Positions 9,035-16,074 of a stretch of DNA of 27,292 nucleotides are shown here, one piece after another. The translations under genes were made by a program, and so were the position numbers. Numbering within the stretch: position 1 is the stretch's first letter; every line of letters begins with the position of its first letter. Origin of the DNA: JACVSF01 sp036702855 (GTDB taxonomy: Bacteria > Cyanobacteriota > Cyanobacteriia > Phormidesmidales > Phormidesmidaceae); NCBI GenBank assembly GCA_036702855.1, contig DATNQF010000102.1, positions 1 to 27,292 of the forward strand. The letters are read 5' to 3'. The notes beneath the pieces are model-generated. The model was not told where the DNA came from. It was given only the letters and a program-made list of their open reading frames with translations, and ran no database searches.

Positions 9035-9757
9035 ATGCAGATTACTTTTCCTAACTCGTGGCCGACTTCTGCGGAAGCTGCGATCGCACTCCAAAAGCAG
9101 CTTCGCAACCAGGTCATTACCGCCGATTATCTACCTGAAACCATTCAGACAGTTGCTGGAATAGATGCCGGATTTGAAGACGAGGGCACTGTCACCCGTG
9201 CCGCTGTTGTTGTGCTCACGTTTCCCGATCTCGTTCCCATCGACGAAGCTCTAGTGCGTCGCCCTACGACCTTTCCCTACGTGCCAGGGTTACTCTCTTT
9301 CCGCGAAGTGCCCGCCGTGCTTGATGCCTTAGCTGCTCTCAAAACTGAGCCCGACCTGATTTTGGTCGATGGTCAGGGAATTGCTCACCCCCGTCGCCTC
9401 GGAATTGCCTCTCACCTGGGTCTACTCATTGATCGCCCCACTATCGGAGTTGCTAAGTCACGGCTGGTAGGAACCCATGACCCCGTACCCACCGAAAAAG
9501 GAGCCTGGGTGCCCCTAATGGACAAGTGCGATCGCATTGGAGCCGTACTCCGCAGCCGCGCCGGGGTTAACCCCCTCTACATCTCCCCTGGCCACCGCAT
9601 CAGCCTTGAAACTGCCCTCGACTACGTCCTCCGTTGCACCACCCGATATCGCCTCCCCGAAACTACCCGCTTAGCTGACCGCCTAGCTTCCTCCCGCAAA
9701 GGCCTATCTGCCCTCCCCACTTCAACCCCCGACACCCAAATGAATTTATTTGGATGA
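9035..9757 (+). CDS. nfi: Endonuclease V (deoxyinosine 3' endonuclease)
   Basis: Endonuclease V nicks DNA at the second phosphodiester bond 3' of deaminated bases, chiefly hypoxanthine. The 240-residue product has the catalytic acids in the expected order: Asp44 in AGIDAGF, Glu91 in LLSFREVPA and Asp112 in ILVDGQG. The family signature continues as GIAHPRRLGIASHLGLL and PTIGVAKSRLVG, and the substrate-contacting PYVPGLLSF segment is intact. The length agrees with the family. The start is chosen at ATG 9035, with a weak TGGAA about 7 nt upstream. ATG at 9023 or TTG at 9020 would add four or five residues. The gene diverges from the lipase gene and stands alone. Its last 100 bases are unusually rich in C. 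Confidence 0.95.
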   Translation: MQITFPNSWPTSAEAAIALQKQLRNQVITADYLPETIQTVAGIDAGFEDEGTVTRAAVVVLTFPDLVPIDEALVRRPTTFPYVPGLLSFREVPAVLDALAALKTEPDLILVDGQGIAHPRRLGIASHLGLLIDRPTIGVAKSRLVGTHDPVPTEKGAWVPLMDKCDRIGAVLRSRAGVNPLYISPGHRISLETALDYVLRCTTRYRLPETTRLADRLASSRKGLSALPTSTPDTQMNLFG

Positions 9758-9865
9758 CTCTCCTCTGCCATCACTTCTCCCTCTTCCCTTCTCCCCCTGC
9801 TGCTTTCTCGTTTCAAGTTCCGTAACCCCTATGTCACAATGGGCCGTATCTCCTAGCTTAGAAGG

Positions 9866-10447
9866 GTGGCTGTATCAGTGGAGCCGTCTTTTTCTTCTCA
9901 AGTTCAGCCTGGATTACCCGAGGAATCTCTAACACCTCGGCAGTTAGACAACATTAAAGCCCAGCTTGATCTGGTGCTGCTGGCCTTGGAAACCCTGACC
10001 GGACTTGGATCAGATGCCATGCTGACAGCAGCAAAGGCATTGGGGATGGAGGAATTTTTGAGCGATCGCGTCAGTTTGTGGCGGTTGCGGCAGGCCAGCC
10101 CTTTGCGTAAAGGCCAAGGCCGCAAAAAGTTAGATGTGGAGGAGGCGCGGGCACTAGTCCTGGTCTGCTGTCATCTGGCTCGTCAACACCAGCGGGTGGT
10201 TCGTCAAACCGTTAGCTTGCTGGAGAGTGCGTTGGAACGGGGTCAACCCCTTCATCGGGTGTCCCAGTTAGGCGATTACTTAGATACCTTTAGCAACACC
10301 TATCAGGAGCGCATGGAAGGGGACTCAGACGCAACTCCTGATGAATTAAGCGCGCTGGCCCTTAGGCTTTTGACGGATCTGCTGTTTTATAGCGGAGCCA
10401 GTGGAGAGCGACGACTTTGGCTATACCTATTGGACCGAGCGAAGTAA
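9866..10447 (+). CDS. DUF3038 family protein
   Basis: A 193-residue protein of the cyanobacterial DUF3038 family, whose function is unknown. The recognisable core starts at LDNIKAQLDLVLLALETLTG (about residues 27-46) and runs through DRVSLWRLRQASPLRKGQG and a helical second half with EARALVLVCCHLARQHQ and LSALALRLLTDLLFYSG. No signal peptide, membrane segment or catalytic motif is visible, so a cytoplasmic, mainly helical protein is likely. GTG at 9866 is taken as the start, but GTG at 9878 has a better-spaced purine stretch (AAGGG) and could be the real one; the first 20 residues look unconserved. The DUF4335 gene starts 6 nt after the stop. This pairing is recurrent in cyanobacteria, which suggests that the two proteins act together. 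Confidence 0.85.
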   Translation: MAVSVEPSFSSQVQPGLPEESLTPRQLDNIKAQLDLVLLALETLTGLGSDAMLTAAKALGMEEFLSDRVSLWRLRQASPLRKGQGRKKLDVEEARALVLVCCHLARQHQRVVRQTVSLLESALERGQPLHRVSQLGDYLDTFSNTYQERMEGDSDATPDELSALALRLLTDLLFYSGASGERRLWLYLLDRAK

Positions 10448-10453
10448 GCAGCC

Positions 10454-11860
10454 ATGACGCCGACCTCTGAACTCACCTCTCTCAACTACACCTCACCCAC
10501 CTGCACCTTAGGTCTCATGGGTGAGCTATCATCGCTGAGCCGAGTGGCCGAAAAGCCGATCCTAAAACGGTTACGGTTTGAGTTACAGATTCGCACTGGG
10601 GAGGGCGACCTAGTAGTAGAGGTCAGGGGAATGCGATCGCAACTGCTAGCGCTCACAAATACGGTACAAACCTACGTCCAAAATTATCTCGACACCCCCA
10701 GTGACAGCCCAGAACTTCCCAGCCCTACGACAACAGAAGGTATTTCGTTACAGCCTGAAAGCTTAACGCGCCAAACCCTTGTCTTAGGTAATCTGGCTCC
10801 ACGCAGCGGTCCCCAGCAAGTGGCTTTGAATACCTTGCAGCTTGCCGATCTTGCGGATGTTCTCGATCAATTAGAAGCGGCTGTGGCTATCCTGCCAGCG
10901 GAGATGGTACCCGCTTCAGTTCAGTCTCGTCGCCCACCATCGCGCCGCTTTGCCTGGGCGGGTTCGACTGCTGCGGCAGCACTGCTAGTAGTCGTAGGAG
11001 CCAGTACCGTCCTCCCTGGCATTCTCAACCAAGGACGTGTGTCTCAACCTGAAACTGCTTCCGCGCCTGACCTCATACCTCCTGAACCAGAGGTATCTCC
11101 AAGATCAGGAGGAATCATAAGTCCCCCTTCTCTTGAGATACCCACGGCTAAAACAAGTGAACCCTCTCCGGCCAGGAGTCCTCAGCCTACCCCTCAAACT
11201 GCGCCGGGTGCGATCGCAAATCAGCCAAGCCAAGCCCCCGCTTTGCCGCCTTCTGGCAGAGAAACTCAAGGATTCGGGTCTGCTACACCCAATACAACTC
11301 AGCCCCCCAGGTCTCAAACGGATTCTCCTACCCAACCTCCTCAACCCCAAGCGGTTAATCCTGAGATCGCTTCCCTACCCAATTCTCAAGCTGCCTCAAA
11401 AATTCCTGAAACAGCACCCACCCCCTCCCCAGAGCAAAGCTTAGAGCAGGGTCAAGCCACCCTATCTGCTCCGGCTCCTGAAGGAGGAACAGCGGCAGCA
11501 AACGACCAAGCGGATCAAGCTGCCGGGGCTTCCAACCGAACGGCCAACATCCCGGCAGACGAAGTTGCAGAGCAATCGATAGCAATTCTACGGGCCAGAT
11601 TACAGAGGCAGTGGACTCCTCCCGCAGATTTAAGAGTTCCGCTAACCTACGTTTTAGTGATTGATCCCACAGGAACGTTGCAATCTGTCGTTCCTCAGGA
11701 TAGGGCGGCTGAGGAATATCGCGATCGCATTCCGACACTGACTCCTGGTGCATTGCTGACCCCAGCGCAGGAAACACGCCAATCCCTCAGACTAACGTTG
11801 TTTCCCTCAGGGACAGTTATCCTAGCACCGATCATCAACAGCGAACCTGAGTCCCCTTAA
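10454..11860 (+). CDS. DUF4335 family membrane protein
   Basis: A 468-residue protein whose N-terminal part (about residues 10-155) matches the cyanobacterial DUF4335 family: SYTSPTCTLG-like opening, SLSRVAEKPILKRLRFELQI, then a helical segment. A single hydrophobic helix follows at about 168-190 (AAAALLVVVGASTVLPGIL). A 180-residue linker very rich in Pro, Ser, Gln and Thr comes next, and then a compact C-terminal region (about 375-465) with ILRARLQRQWTPP and LTYVLVIDPTGTLQSV. Cytosolic head, one membrane span, proline-rich arm and small external domain is a layout like TonB, and the C-terminal part also resembles TonB-type domains. The resemblance is architectural, not proof of function. 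The start ATG is 6 nt after the DUF3038 stop, so the pair is one operon. Confidence 0.83.
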   Translation: MTPTSELTSLNYTSPTCTLGLMGELSSLSRVAEKPILKRLRFELQIRTGEGDLVVEVRGMRSQLLALTNTVQTYVQNYLDTPSDSPELPSPTTTEGISLQPESLTRQTLVLGNLAPRSGPQQVALNTLQLADLADVLDQLEAAVAILPAEMVPASVQSRRPPSRRFAWAGSTAAAALLVVVGASTVLPGILNQGRVSQPETASAPDLIPPEPEVSPRSGGIISPPSLEIPTAKTSEPSPARSPQPTPQTAPGAIANQPSQAPALPPSGRETQGFGSATPNTTQPPRSQTDSPTQPPQPQAVNPEIASLPNSQAASKIPETAPTPSPEQSLEQGQATLSAPAPEGGTAAANDQADQAAGASNRTANIPADEVAEQSIAILRARLQRQWTPPADLRVPLTYVLVIDPTGTLQSVVPQDRAAEEYRDRIPTLTPGALLTPAQETRQSLRLTLFPSGTVILAPIINSEPESP

Positions 11861-11877
11861 AGGACTGACCTACAAGG

Positions 11878-12089
11878 TAGTGGTTTGACAAGATTAAAAG
11901 AAGGCATTCAGTCTGTGTCATTGCGAGCCTGAGAAGCAATCTTCGCTCAAGAACTGCTGCACCGAGATTGCTATAGACCTACGGGCATAGCTACGCTTTT
12001 CTTGAATGCCCTTGGGTTATGCGCTCTGCACTCTGCGAGAAGGAAGCTACGCAATGACAATGCATATCTTTAGGCTTGTCAGTCCAGTA
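11878..12089. mobile_element. MITE-like element with TA-bounded inverted ends
   Basis: About 210 bp of non-coding DNA with imperfect inverted ends. The left end is TAGTGGTTTGACAAG (11878-11892) and the right end, read inward on the other strand, is TACTGGACTGACAAG (12089-12075). A second matched pair lies inside it: TGTCATTGCG at 11916-11925 and CGCAATGACA at 12050-12059. A third pair, AGCAATCT and AGATTGCT, lies further in. The element begins and ends with TA, the target used by IS630/Tc1-mariner transposases, which suggests mobilisation in trans. It has no coding capacity and shares its end sequence with the element at 16075-16226. Confidence 0.6.
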
Positions 12090-12114
12090 GAAAAGTTAAA
12101 GGCAGACTTTTCTA
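12088..12114. terminator. Bidirectional terminator-like hairpin
   Basis: TAGAAAAGT (12088-12096) and ACTTTTCTA (12106-12114) form a perfect 9-bp stem with a 9-nt loop in the convergent gap between the DUF4335 and ferredoxin genes. The run of T lies inside the stem on either strand. It overlaps the right end of the MITE-like element by 2 nt. Position and symmetry suggest termination from both sides. Confidence 0.4.
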
Positions 12115-12134
12115 GAGGTTGGCCGGAATAAGAG

Positions 12135-12590
12135 CTAAGCGTCTGAAGGTCTCTTCTTGTGCATCGCTTTGCGCTGGCGGGCCACCGACATTGCCTTATC
12201 TACTGGAAAACCCACAACAGGAATTACTTGGAAGCGACGTTCTGTTTCTAGCTTCTTAAGCTCGGTGTAATCGACCCAATGAATGCAGTCCACCGGGCAA
12301 GTATCAATCGCTTCCTGAATCACCTCTTCAGGATCACTGTCCTGACTGTAGACTCGGGAACGCCCATAATCAGGCTCAATATAAAAGGTATTGCGGGCAA
12401 TGTGGGCGCAATGCTTACAGCCGATGCAGGTAATCTCATCGACGTAAACTCCCTTCTGGCGCAACACTCCGCCCAGTTCAGGCTCAAATCCGGTGCGGGC
12501 TTCCTGCTCTCGCAATTGTCCACCCAGTTCAGGCTCTAACCCAGTCGGCTGTTCGCTAGTATTCTCACCAAAGAAAAACGAATCATCCAT
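12135..12590 (-). CDS. 4Fe-4S ferredoxin with duplicated N-terminal motif
   Basis: A 151-residue ferredoxin-type protein. One cluster-binding set is visible: CIGCKHC at about residues 57-63 and CPVDC about 40 residues later, enough ligands for a single 4Fe-4S cluster. It would act as a small electron carrier. The flanking sequences VYVDEITCIGCKHCAHIARN and IHWVDYTELKKLE are typical of a cyanobacterial and plant group sometimes found joined to DnaJ domains; no J domain is present here. The N-terminal 45 residues carry a direct repeat: TGLEPELGGQLREQ followed by TGFEPELGGVLRQK. The C-terminus is basic (RQRKAMHKKR). ATG at 12590 follows AGGTAGACCG. It lies downstream of ycf35 on the same strand. 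Confidence 0.9.
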   Translation of the reverse strand: MDDSFFFGENTSEQPTGLEPELGGQLREQEARTGFEPELGGVLRQKGVYVDEITCIGCKHCAHIARNTFYIEPDYGRSRVYSQDSDPEEVIQEAIDTCPVDCIHWVDYTELKKLETERRFQVIPVVGFPVDKAMSVARQRKAMHKKRPSDA

Positions 12591-12608
12591 CGGTCTACCT
12601 AGGTTCCT

Positions 12609-12639
12609 TGTGAACGCCTAGACGCCAAGCAGGTTCACA
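12609..12639. promoter_or_regulatory. Inverted repeat upstream of the ferredoxin gene
   Basis: TGTGAAC (12609-12615) and GTTCACA (12633-12639) are perfect inverted copies 17 nt apart, just before the ferredoxin start. A further GGTTC sits at 12602-12606. This could be a transcription-factor site or a weak stem-loop. No known operator was recognised. Confidence 0.25.
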
Positions 12640-12668
12640 TCCCACCATCGCAACTAGGCTGATTACAA

Positions 12669-12693
12669 GACAAGGGGCTTAAGGCCCCTTGTC
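12669..12693. terminator. Strong perfect hairpin after ycf35
   Basis: GACAAGGGGC (12669-12678) and GCCCCTTGTC (12684-12693) form a perfect 10-bp stem with a 5-nt loop, 38 nt past the ycf35 stop. No T tract follows on the minus strand, so it may be an attenuator, a partial terminator or an mRNA-stabilising element between ycf35 and the ferredoxin gene. A near copy occurs at 17596-17613. Confidence 0.45.
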
Positions 12694-12731
12694 GCATCAA
12701 TATAACCTTGTCGTAGAAATGTCTCGGATAA

Positions 12732-13124
12732 TTAACCGTTCCAGCGCTGCACTACCAGGCGAATGGAGCCATCGCTGTTAACTTGCTGTTCAGCCACCTG
12801 AAAGCCTTTTTTGGAAGACTCATTGATAACGGTGTGAAAAGCATAGCGCTGAGTCACCTGATTCAGGAAACCATCTACCGTGAGCGGCTGCTTCCAATAT
12901 TGGAGATCTGCTACCAACTCATAGTCATGAGTTTCTGGATTACAGCGGAAGCCAATGTCATAACCGTTGTCTTGCTCAATGACAACGTCCGCAACTTGAG
13001 TTTGGCCTTGGTATCCCCGAACCTGGCTAGGGCCAACCTTCCAGTCAGTGCCCAAGTCGGTCAGGGCAGCCTGTAGGGATTCGAGGTTACGGATTTTGGT
13101 TTTAATCTGGCTAAAGTGTGACAT
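12732..13124 (-). CDS. ycf35: Ycf35 / DUF1257 family protein
   Basis: A 130-residue protein that matches Ycf35, a conserved family of cyanobacterial genomes and some algal plastids, along its length. Landmarks are the start MSHFSQIKTKIRNLESLQAA, then VRGYQGQT, VIEQDNGYDIGF, YELVADLQYWKQPL, FLNQVTQRYAFHTV and the end GSIRLVVQRW. The function is not established. No signal peptide or membrane helix is visible. The DUF2997 gene lies upstream on the same strand, 42 nt away, and the ferredoxin gene follows about 140 nt downstream, so the three probably form one functional group. ATG at 13124 is the family's usual start. Confidence 0.93.
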   Translation of the reverse strand: MSHFSQIKTKIRNLESLQAALTDLGTDWKVGPSQVRGYQGQTQVADVVIEQDNGYDIGFRCNPETHDYELVADLQYWKQPLTVDGFLNQVTQRYAFHTVINESSKKGFQVAEQQVNSDGSIRLVVQRWNG

Positions 13125-13166
13125 GTTAACCGCAGATAAACTAAGTAGACGAGGACTAAAATCTGA

Positions 13167-13382
13167 TTACCACTCGCTGTAAGAAACCTGAGCCTTAGTC
13201 TGCTCTGAGGTCGTTTGAGTTACAGGCTGAGTGTAGTAGTCAGAGGTCATCTGCTGGGAAACCACTTTACCGAGTTGCGCTTCAATTGCGGCGGTCACTT
13301 CAGTGCAAGAAGCGCCTACAATGCCCGTCACCATTTCCTTAACACGGCCGTCAGGATAAATGATGAACTCAAGTGTTTCCAT
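13167..13382 (-). CDS. DUF2997 family small protein
   Basis: A 71-residue protein. The first 45 residues fit the DUF2997 family: METLEFIIYPDGRVKEMVTG, then a conserved GASCTEVTAAIEAQLGKV segment containing a single cysteine (Cys26). The remaining 25 residues are polar (Thr, Gln, Ser) and end in SYSEW. Function unknown. The gene is directly upstream of ycf35 and almost certainly co-transcribed with it; DUF2997 and DUF1257 genes recur together in cyanobacteria. ATG at 13382 lies downstream of GAGGTTCAGGAC, a rather distant ribosome site. Confidence 0.88.
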   Translation of the reverse strand: METLEFIIYPDGRVKEMVTGIVGASCTEVTAAIEAQLGKVVSQQMTSDYYTQPVTQTTSEQTKAQVSYSEW

Positions 13383-13768
13383 AACAGTCCTGAACCTCTA
13401 CATTTATGTACGTTAAGTTCTGTAAACTGCACTAACCTCTGTCTATCGGCTTGTTAACCGTTTTTTGGAGTGGCCTGAAACCCCCTCTGATGCTACCAAG
13501 CAAGCTCAGGACTAGTTGAGAGGTTTCATTGTAAAAATTAATGCAGCTTATTGAACCTGCGAGTCGGCACATCGACTAGATGTAGTTTCGCGTAACTTCT
13601 AAAACCCGTCAAGCCAGAGATTTTACAAAGCTGATGATAGAGAGGCTATAAGCGATTTTTTCGACTCTGGTTTTATATTTCTTCACACAAAAGGGTCTAC
13701 CCACCAGAAGATCGCAGGTCTTTGCTATGTATAAGTACTTAGTAAATCCTGTCAAGTTTGGCCGCTAA
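13383..13768. other. Intergenic region, 386 nt
   Basis: This gap precedes the DUF2997 gene and follows the KaiB-domain gene, both on the minus strand, so it should hold the promoter of the DUF2997-ycf35-ferredoxin group. I see AT-rich stretches (for example around 13530-13545 and 13650-13685) but no convincing promoter pair, small gene, tRNA or repeat. Confidence 0.4.
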
Positions 13769-14548
13769 TTAGCGGGTCTGTAAGAAGTTAAGAACCCGCT
13801 GAGGGGTTTTGAGGTCTCCCGAAAGCTTCCTCACAGGACTCGGCCACGCCCGTACTAATGTTGGCGTCACTGAAATCTGATCTGCTTCAGCCTGCTCAGG
13901 GTGTTGAGTTACGTCGATAACCTTTAGGGTGTAAGGCTGTTTAAGAATAGTTTCAAACGTTTCATGGAGCAGGCGAAGAAGTTCTTCTGTTAATGCTGTC
14001 TCAGCCCCATTAACAAACAGGCGAAAAATAAATGCCTGACTTTCTTCCGAGGCAGGGGATGGCACAGACAAGGGATAGGGGATGCTGGTAGGTGCGATCG
14101 CTTTTTTCACCCGCAGGATCAAGTCGTGATTCTCCCAAAGTTGGGGGAACTGTGGCCGATACGTCTCAATTAAGGCAGGCGAACAACTGGTGGGAGAAGA
14201 ATAAACAGGTTGCCAGCGCACTGCATCTAGGGCAAAAACTGTGTTGAGTAGCGATTGAAACCGCAAGACTTGAGGATAGGCCTCTGCCAACGTGATGGGC
14301 TGTTGGGAAACAGGGTCAATCCAGCGATCGAGAGTAGCCGTGTAGGCCGGCAGCAAAAAGTAGGGTGGATCGGGCAGGGCAAAATGCTCTTGAAGCGTCG
14401 CACAAAGGTCGAGGTGCCAGCGAGCCCGCTTCTCGGTATCAATGCAATAAACGAGATCACCCCCAGGTGTAAACAGGGCAATGCCCTTATACGCCTGGGG
14501 GTTAGTTTGGGAAAGGCTAGTCGGAGTATGGGGCCGTAAAGGTACCAA
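13769..14548 (-). CDS. KaiB-domain protein encoded directly after pilT
   Basis: A 259-residue protein in two parts. The C-terminal 85 residues (about 175-259) look like the thioredoxin-related KaiB fold of the cyanobacterial clock. They contain FRLFVNG, YTLKVIDVTQHPEQAEAD, ISVTPTLVRAWPSPVRKLSG and a final helix, matching KaiB's pattern YALKVIDV, ATPTL and PPPVRRIIGDL. The N-terminal 170 residues (from YKGIALFTPGGDLVYCID) belong to no family I can name. KaiB itself is only about 100 residues and lies next to kaiA and kaiC, so this is a KaiB-like protein, not the core clock gene. The start is TTG at 14548, two nucleotides after the pilT stop, and no other usual start codon is available nearby, so translation is probably coupled to pilT. 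Confidence 0.82.
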   Translation of the reverse strand: MVPLRPHTPTSLSQTNPQAYKGIALFTPGGDLVYCIDTEKRARWHLDLCATLQEHFALPDPPYFLLPAYTATLDRWIDPVSQQPITLAEAYPQVLRFQSLLNTVFALDAVRWQPVYSSPTSCSPALIETYRPQFPQLWENHDLILRVKKAIAPTSIPYPLSVPSPASEESQAFIFRLFVNGAETALTEELLRLLHETFETILKQPYTLKVIDVTQHPEQAEADQISVTPTLVRAWPSPVRKLSGDLKTPQRVLNFLQTR

Positions 14549-14550
14549 TC

Positions 14551-15774
14551 CTAGACACGCCCACGCAGAATTTGAGCCATTTCGTTCTGTTTCGGGGACA
14601 TTTCCAAAGCAGTCTCCTCTGTAATGCGCCCTGCTTCATAAAGTGCATACAACGACTGGTTCATAGTGCACATACCGTCGAAGGTACACTTCGGAATCAG
14701 CGCTTCCACTTCATCTAACTGACCACGCAGAATATAGTCCTTAATTGCGTCGGTATTAATCAAGATATCGTGGAAAGCGGCCCGCTTACCGTCTGTTGTC
14801 CGGCACAGACCTTGCGCAATTACCGCCACCAAAGATTCTGCTAGAGAAACCCGAATTGGAGCCTGCTGCTCAGGTTCAAACAGGTTAAGAATCCGCTCAA
14901 TCGTCTTAACGGCGCTGTTGGTGTGTAGGGTTCCCATCACCAAGTGACCTGTTTGGGCCGCTTTTAGTGCTGTGGTAACGGTTTCCTTGTCCCGCATCTC
15001 ACCTACCAGAATGATGTCTGGGTCTTCCCGCAGCGAGGCTTTCAGTGCGTTGTCAAACTTGTGGGTATGCATGCCCACTTCCCGCTGCTTGATCAGCGAT
15101 CGCTTACTCATGTGAACGAATTCAACAGGGTCTTCAATCGTAATGATGTTTTTAGGCATCTCCGTGTTGATGTAGTCAATCATTGCGGCCAGGGTCGTGG
15201 ACTTACCCGAACCCGTTGGCCCTGTCACCAACACCAAACCTTTGTGATAGTGGCAGACATCCCGGAACACGGAGGAAAACCCAAGTTGATCCAGCGTCAG
15301 AATCTTTACTGGAATCAGACGGAGTACCATTGCTGGACCCCGCAACGAGTCAAATACGTTGATCCGGATTCGGGTGAAGTCGTATTGAGCAGCGCCGTCG
15401 AAGTCTAATGTCTGCTTGAACTCCTGAATCTGCTCAGGCTTCATAATCTCCGCCAACCAGCCATAAAAGGTGGCTTCGTCCGTGACGGGGTATTCAGTAA
15501 TAGCAATTTCGCCCCGTTCTCTAAAGCGAGGCACCTCACCCACACCTAGGTGAACGTCGGAGAATCCCTTATCAAAGGCTTCTCGAACAATTTTTTCTAA
15601 GGTCAATCCCGTGCCTACTTTGACCCCGACTGCGCTAGTTGGAATGGGGGGCGGAGCAGCTGGACGATGTCCAGCAGGCGCAGCAGCGACTGGAGGAGCA
15701 GATGGACGTGGCGGGGGCGGGGGCGGCGGGGTTTGCATATTTCGGGGAGCGGGGTTACGCGGTAGCTCACTCAT
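14551..15774 (-). CDS. pilT: Type IV pilus retraction ATPase PilT
   Basis: PilT is the hexameric cytoplasmic ATPase that drives retraction of type IV pili in twitching motility, phototaxis and DNA uptake. The 407-residue product has the Walker A motif GPTGSGKST near residue 183, the Asp box ITIEDPVEFVH, the Walker B region DPDIILVGEMRD, and the His box TGHLVMGTLHTNSA. PilT-type C-terminal features include FDGMCTMNQSL. The first 50 residues are an unusual Pro/Ala-rich extension with a run of seven prolines. ATG at 15774 follows GAGGCGACCT. The pilB and pilC genes that often accompany pilT are not here, so this may be a second, isolated copy. I cannot say which paralogue it is. The KaiB-domain gene follows after 2 nt. 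Confidence 0.95.
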   Translation of the reverse strand: MSELPRNPAPRNMQTPPPPPPPRPSAPPVAAAPAGHRPAAPPPIPTSAVGVKVGTGLTLEKIVREAFDKGFSDVHLGVGEVPRFRERGEIAITEYPVTDEATFYGWLAEIMKPEQIQEFKQTLDFDGAAQYDFTRIRINVFDSLRGPAMVLRLIPVKILTLDQLGFSSVFRDVCHYHKGLVLVTGPTGSGKSTTLAAMIDYINTEMPKNIITIEDPVEFVHMSKRSLIKQREVGMHTHKFDNALKASLREDPDIILVGEMRDKETVTTALKAAQTGHLVMGTLHTNSAVKTIERILNLFEPEQQAPIRVSLAESLVAVIAQGLCRTTDGKRAAFHDILINTDAIKDYILRGQLDEVEALIPKCTFDGMCTMNQSLYALYEAGRITEETALEMSPKQNEMAQILRGRV

Positions 15775-16074
15775 AGGTCGCCTCTAGATACATCTATGCT
15801 GATAGACTGAATTAACAGGTAAAGCGGGGCGGACAGATTACCTATTTGTCCTTAATGATCCATAGATTTCCCAAATCTTCAAGATAGGTTAACGGCAAAC
15901 CCCAAGAAATTCTGGGCTTTAAAACTCTGGGCATTAACTTAAGGCCGAGAGCAGGGCAGCCTACCAAACGGCATTGTCTACTCCACAAGCTACAGCCCTA
16001 GCAGGCCGCCAGAAACGAGCTAGGAAACACAACAAGTAAAGACAGCTACCTGCATTCGAAACAAAACGGCACCC

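Noticed and set aside
9750..9932. 60-codon plus-strand frame between endonuclease V and DUF3038
   Set aside because: It overlaps the DUF3038 gene in another frame, and its first part is only a C/T-rich tract.
11861..12134. Degraded transposase gene inside the MITE-like element
   Set aside because: No frame longer than a few dozen codons and no transposase motif, so it is called a non-autonomous element.
13383..13768. Possible tRNA or small RNA in the gap before DUF2997
   Set aside because: No cloverleaf or strong stem-loop could be built from the sequence by eye.
13769..14548. Annotation as the core clock gene kaiB
   Set aside because: The protein is more than twice KaiB's length, lacks kaiA and kaiC neighbours, and has an extra N-terminal domain.
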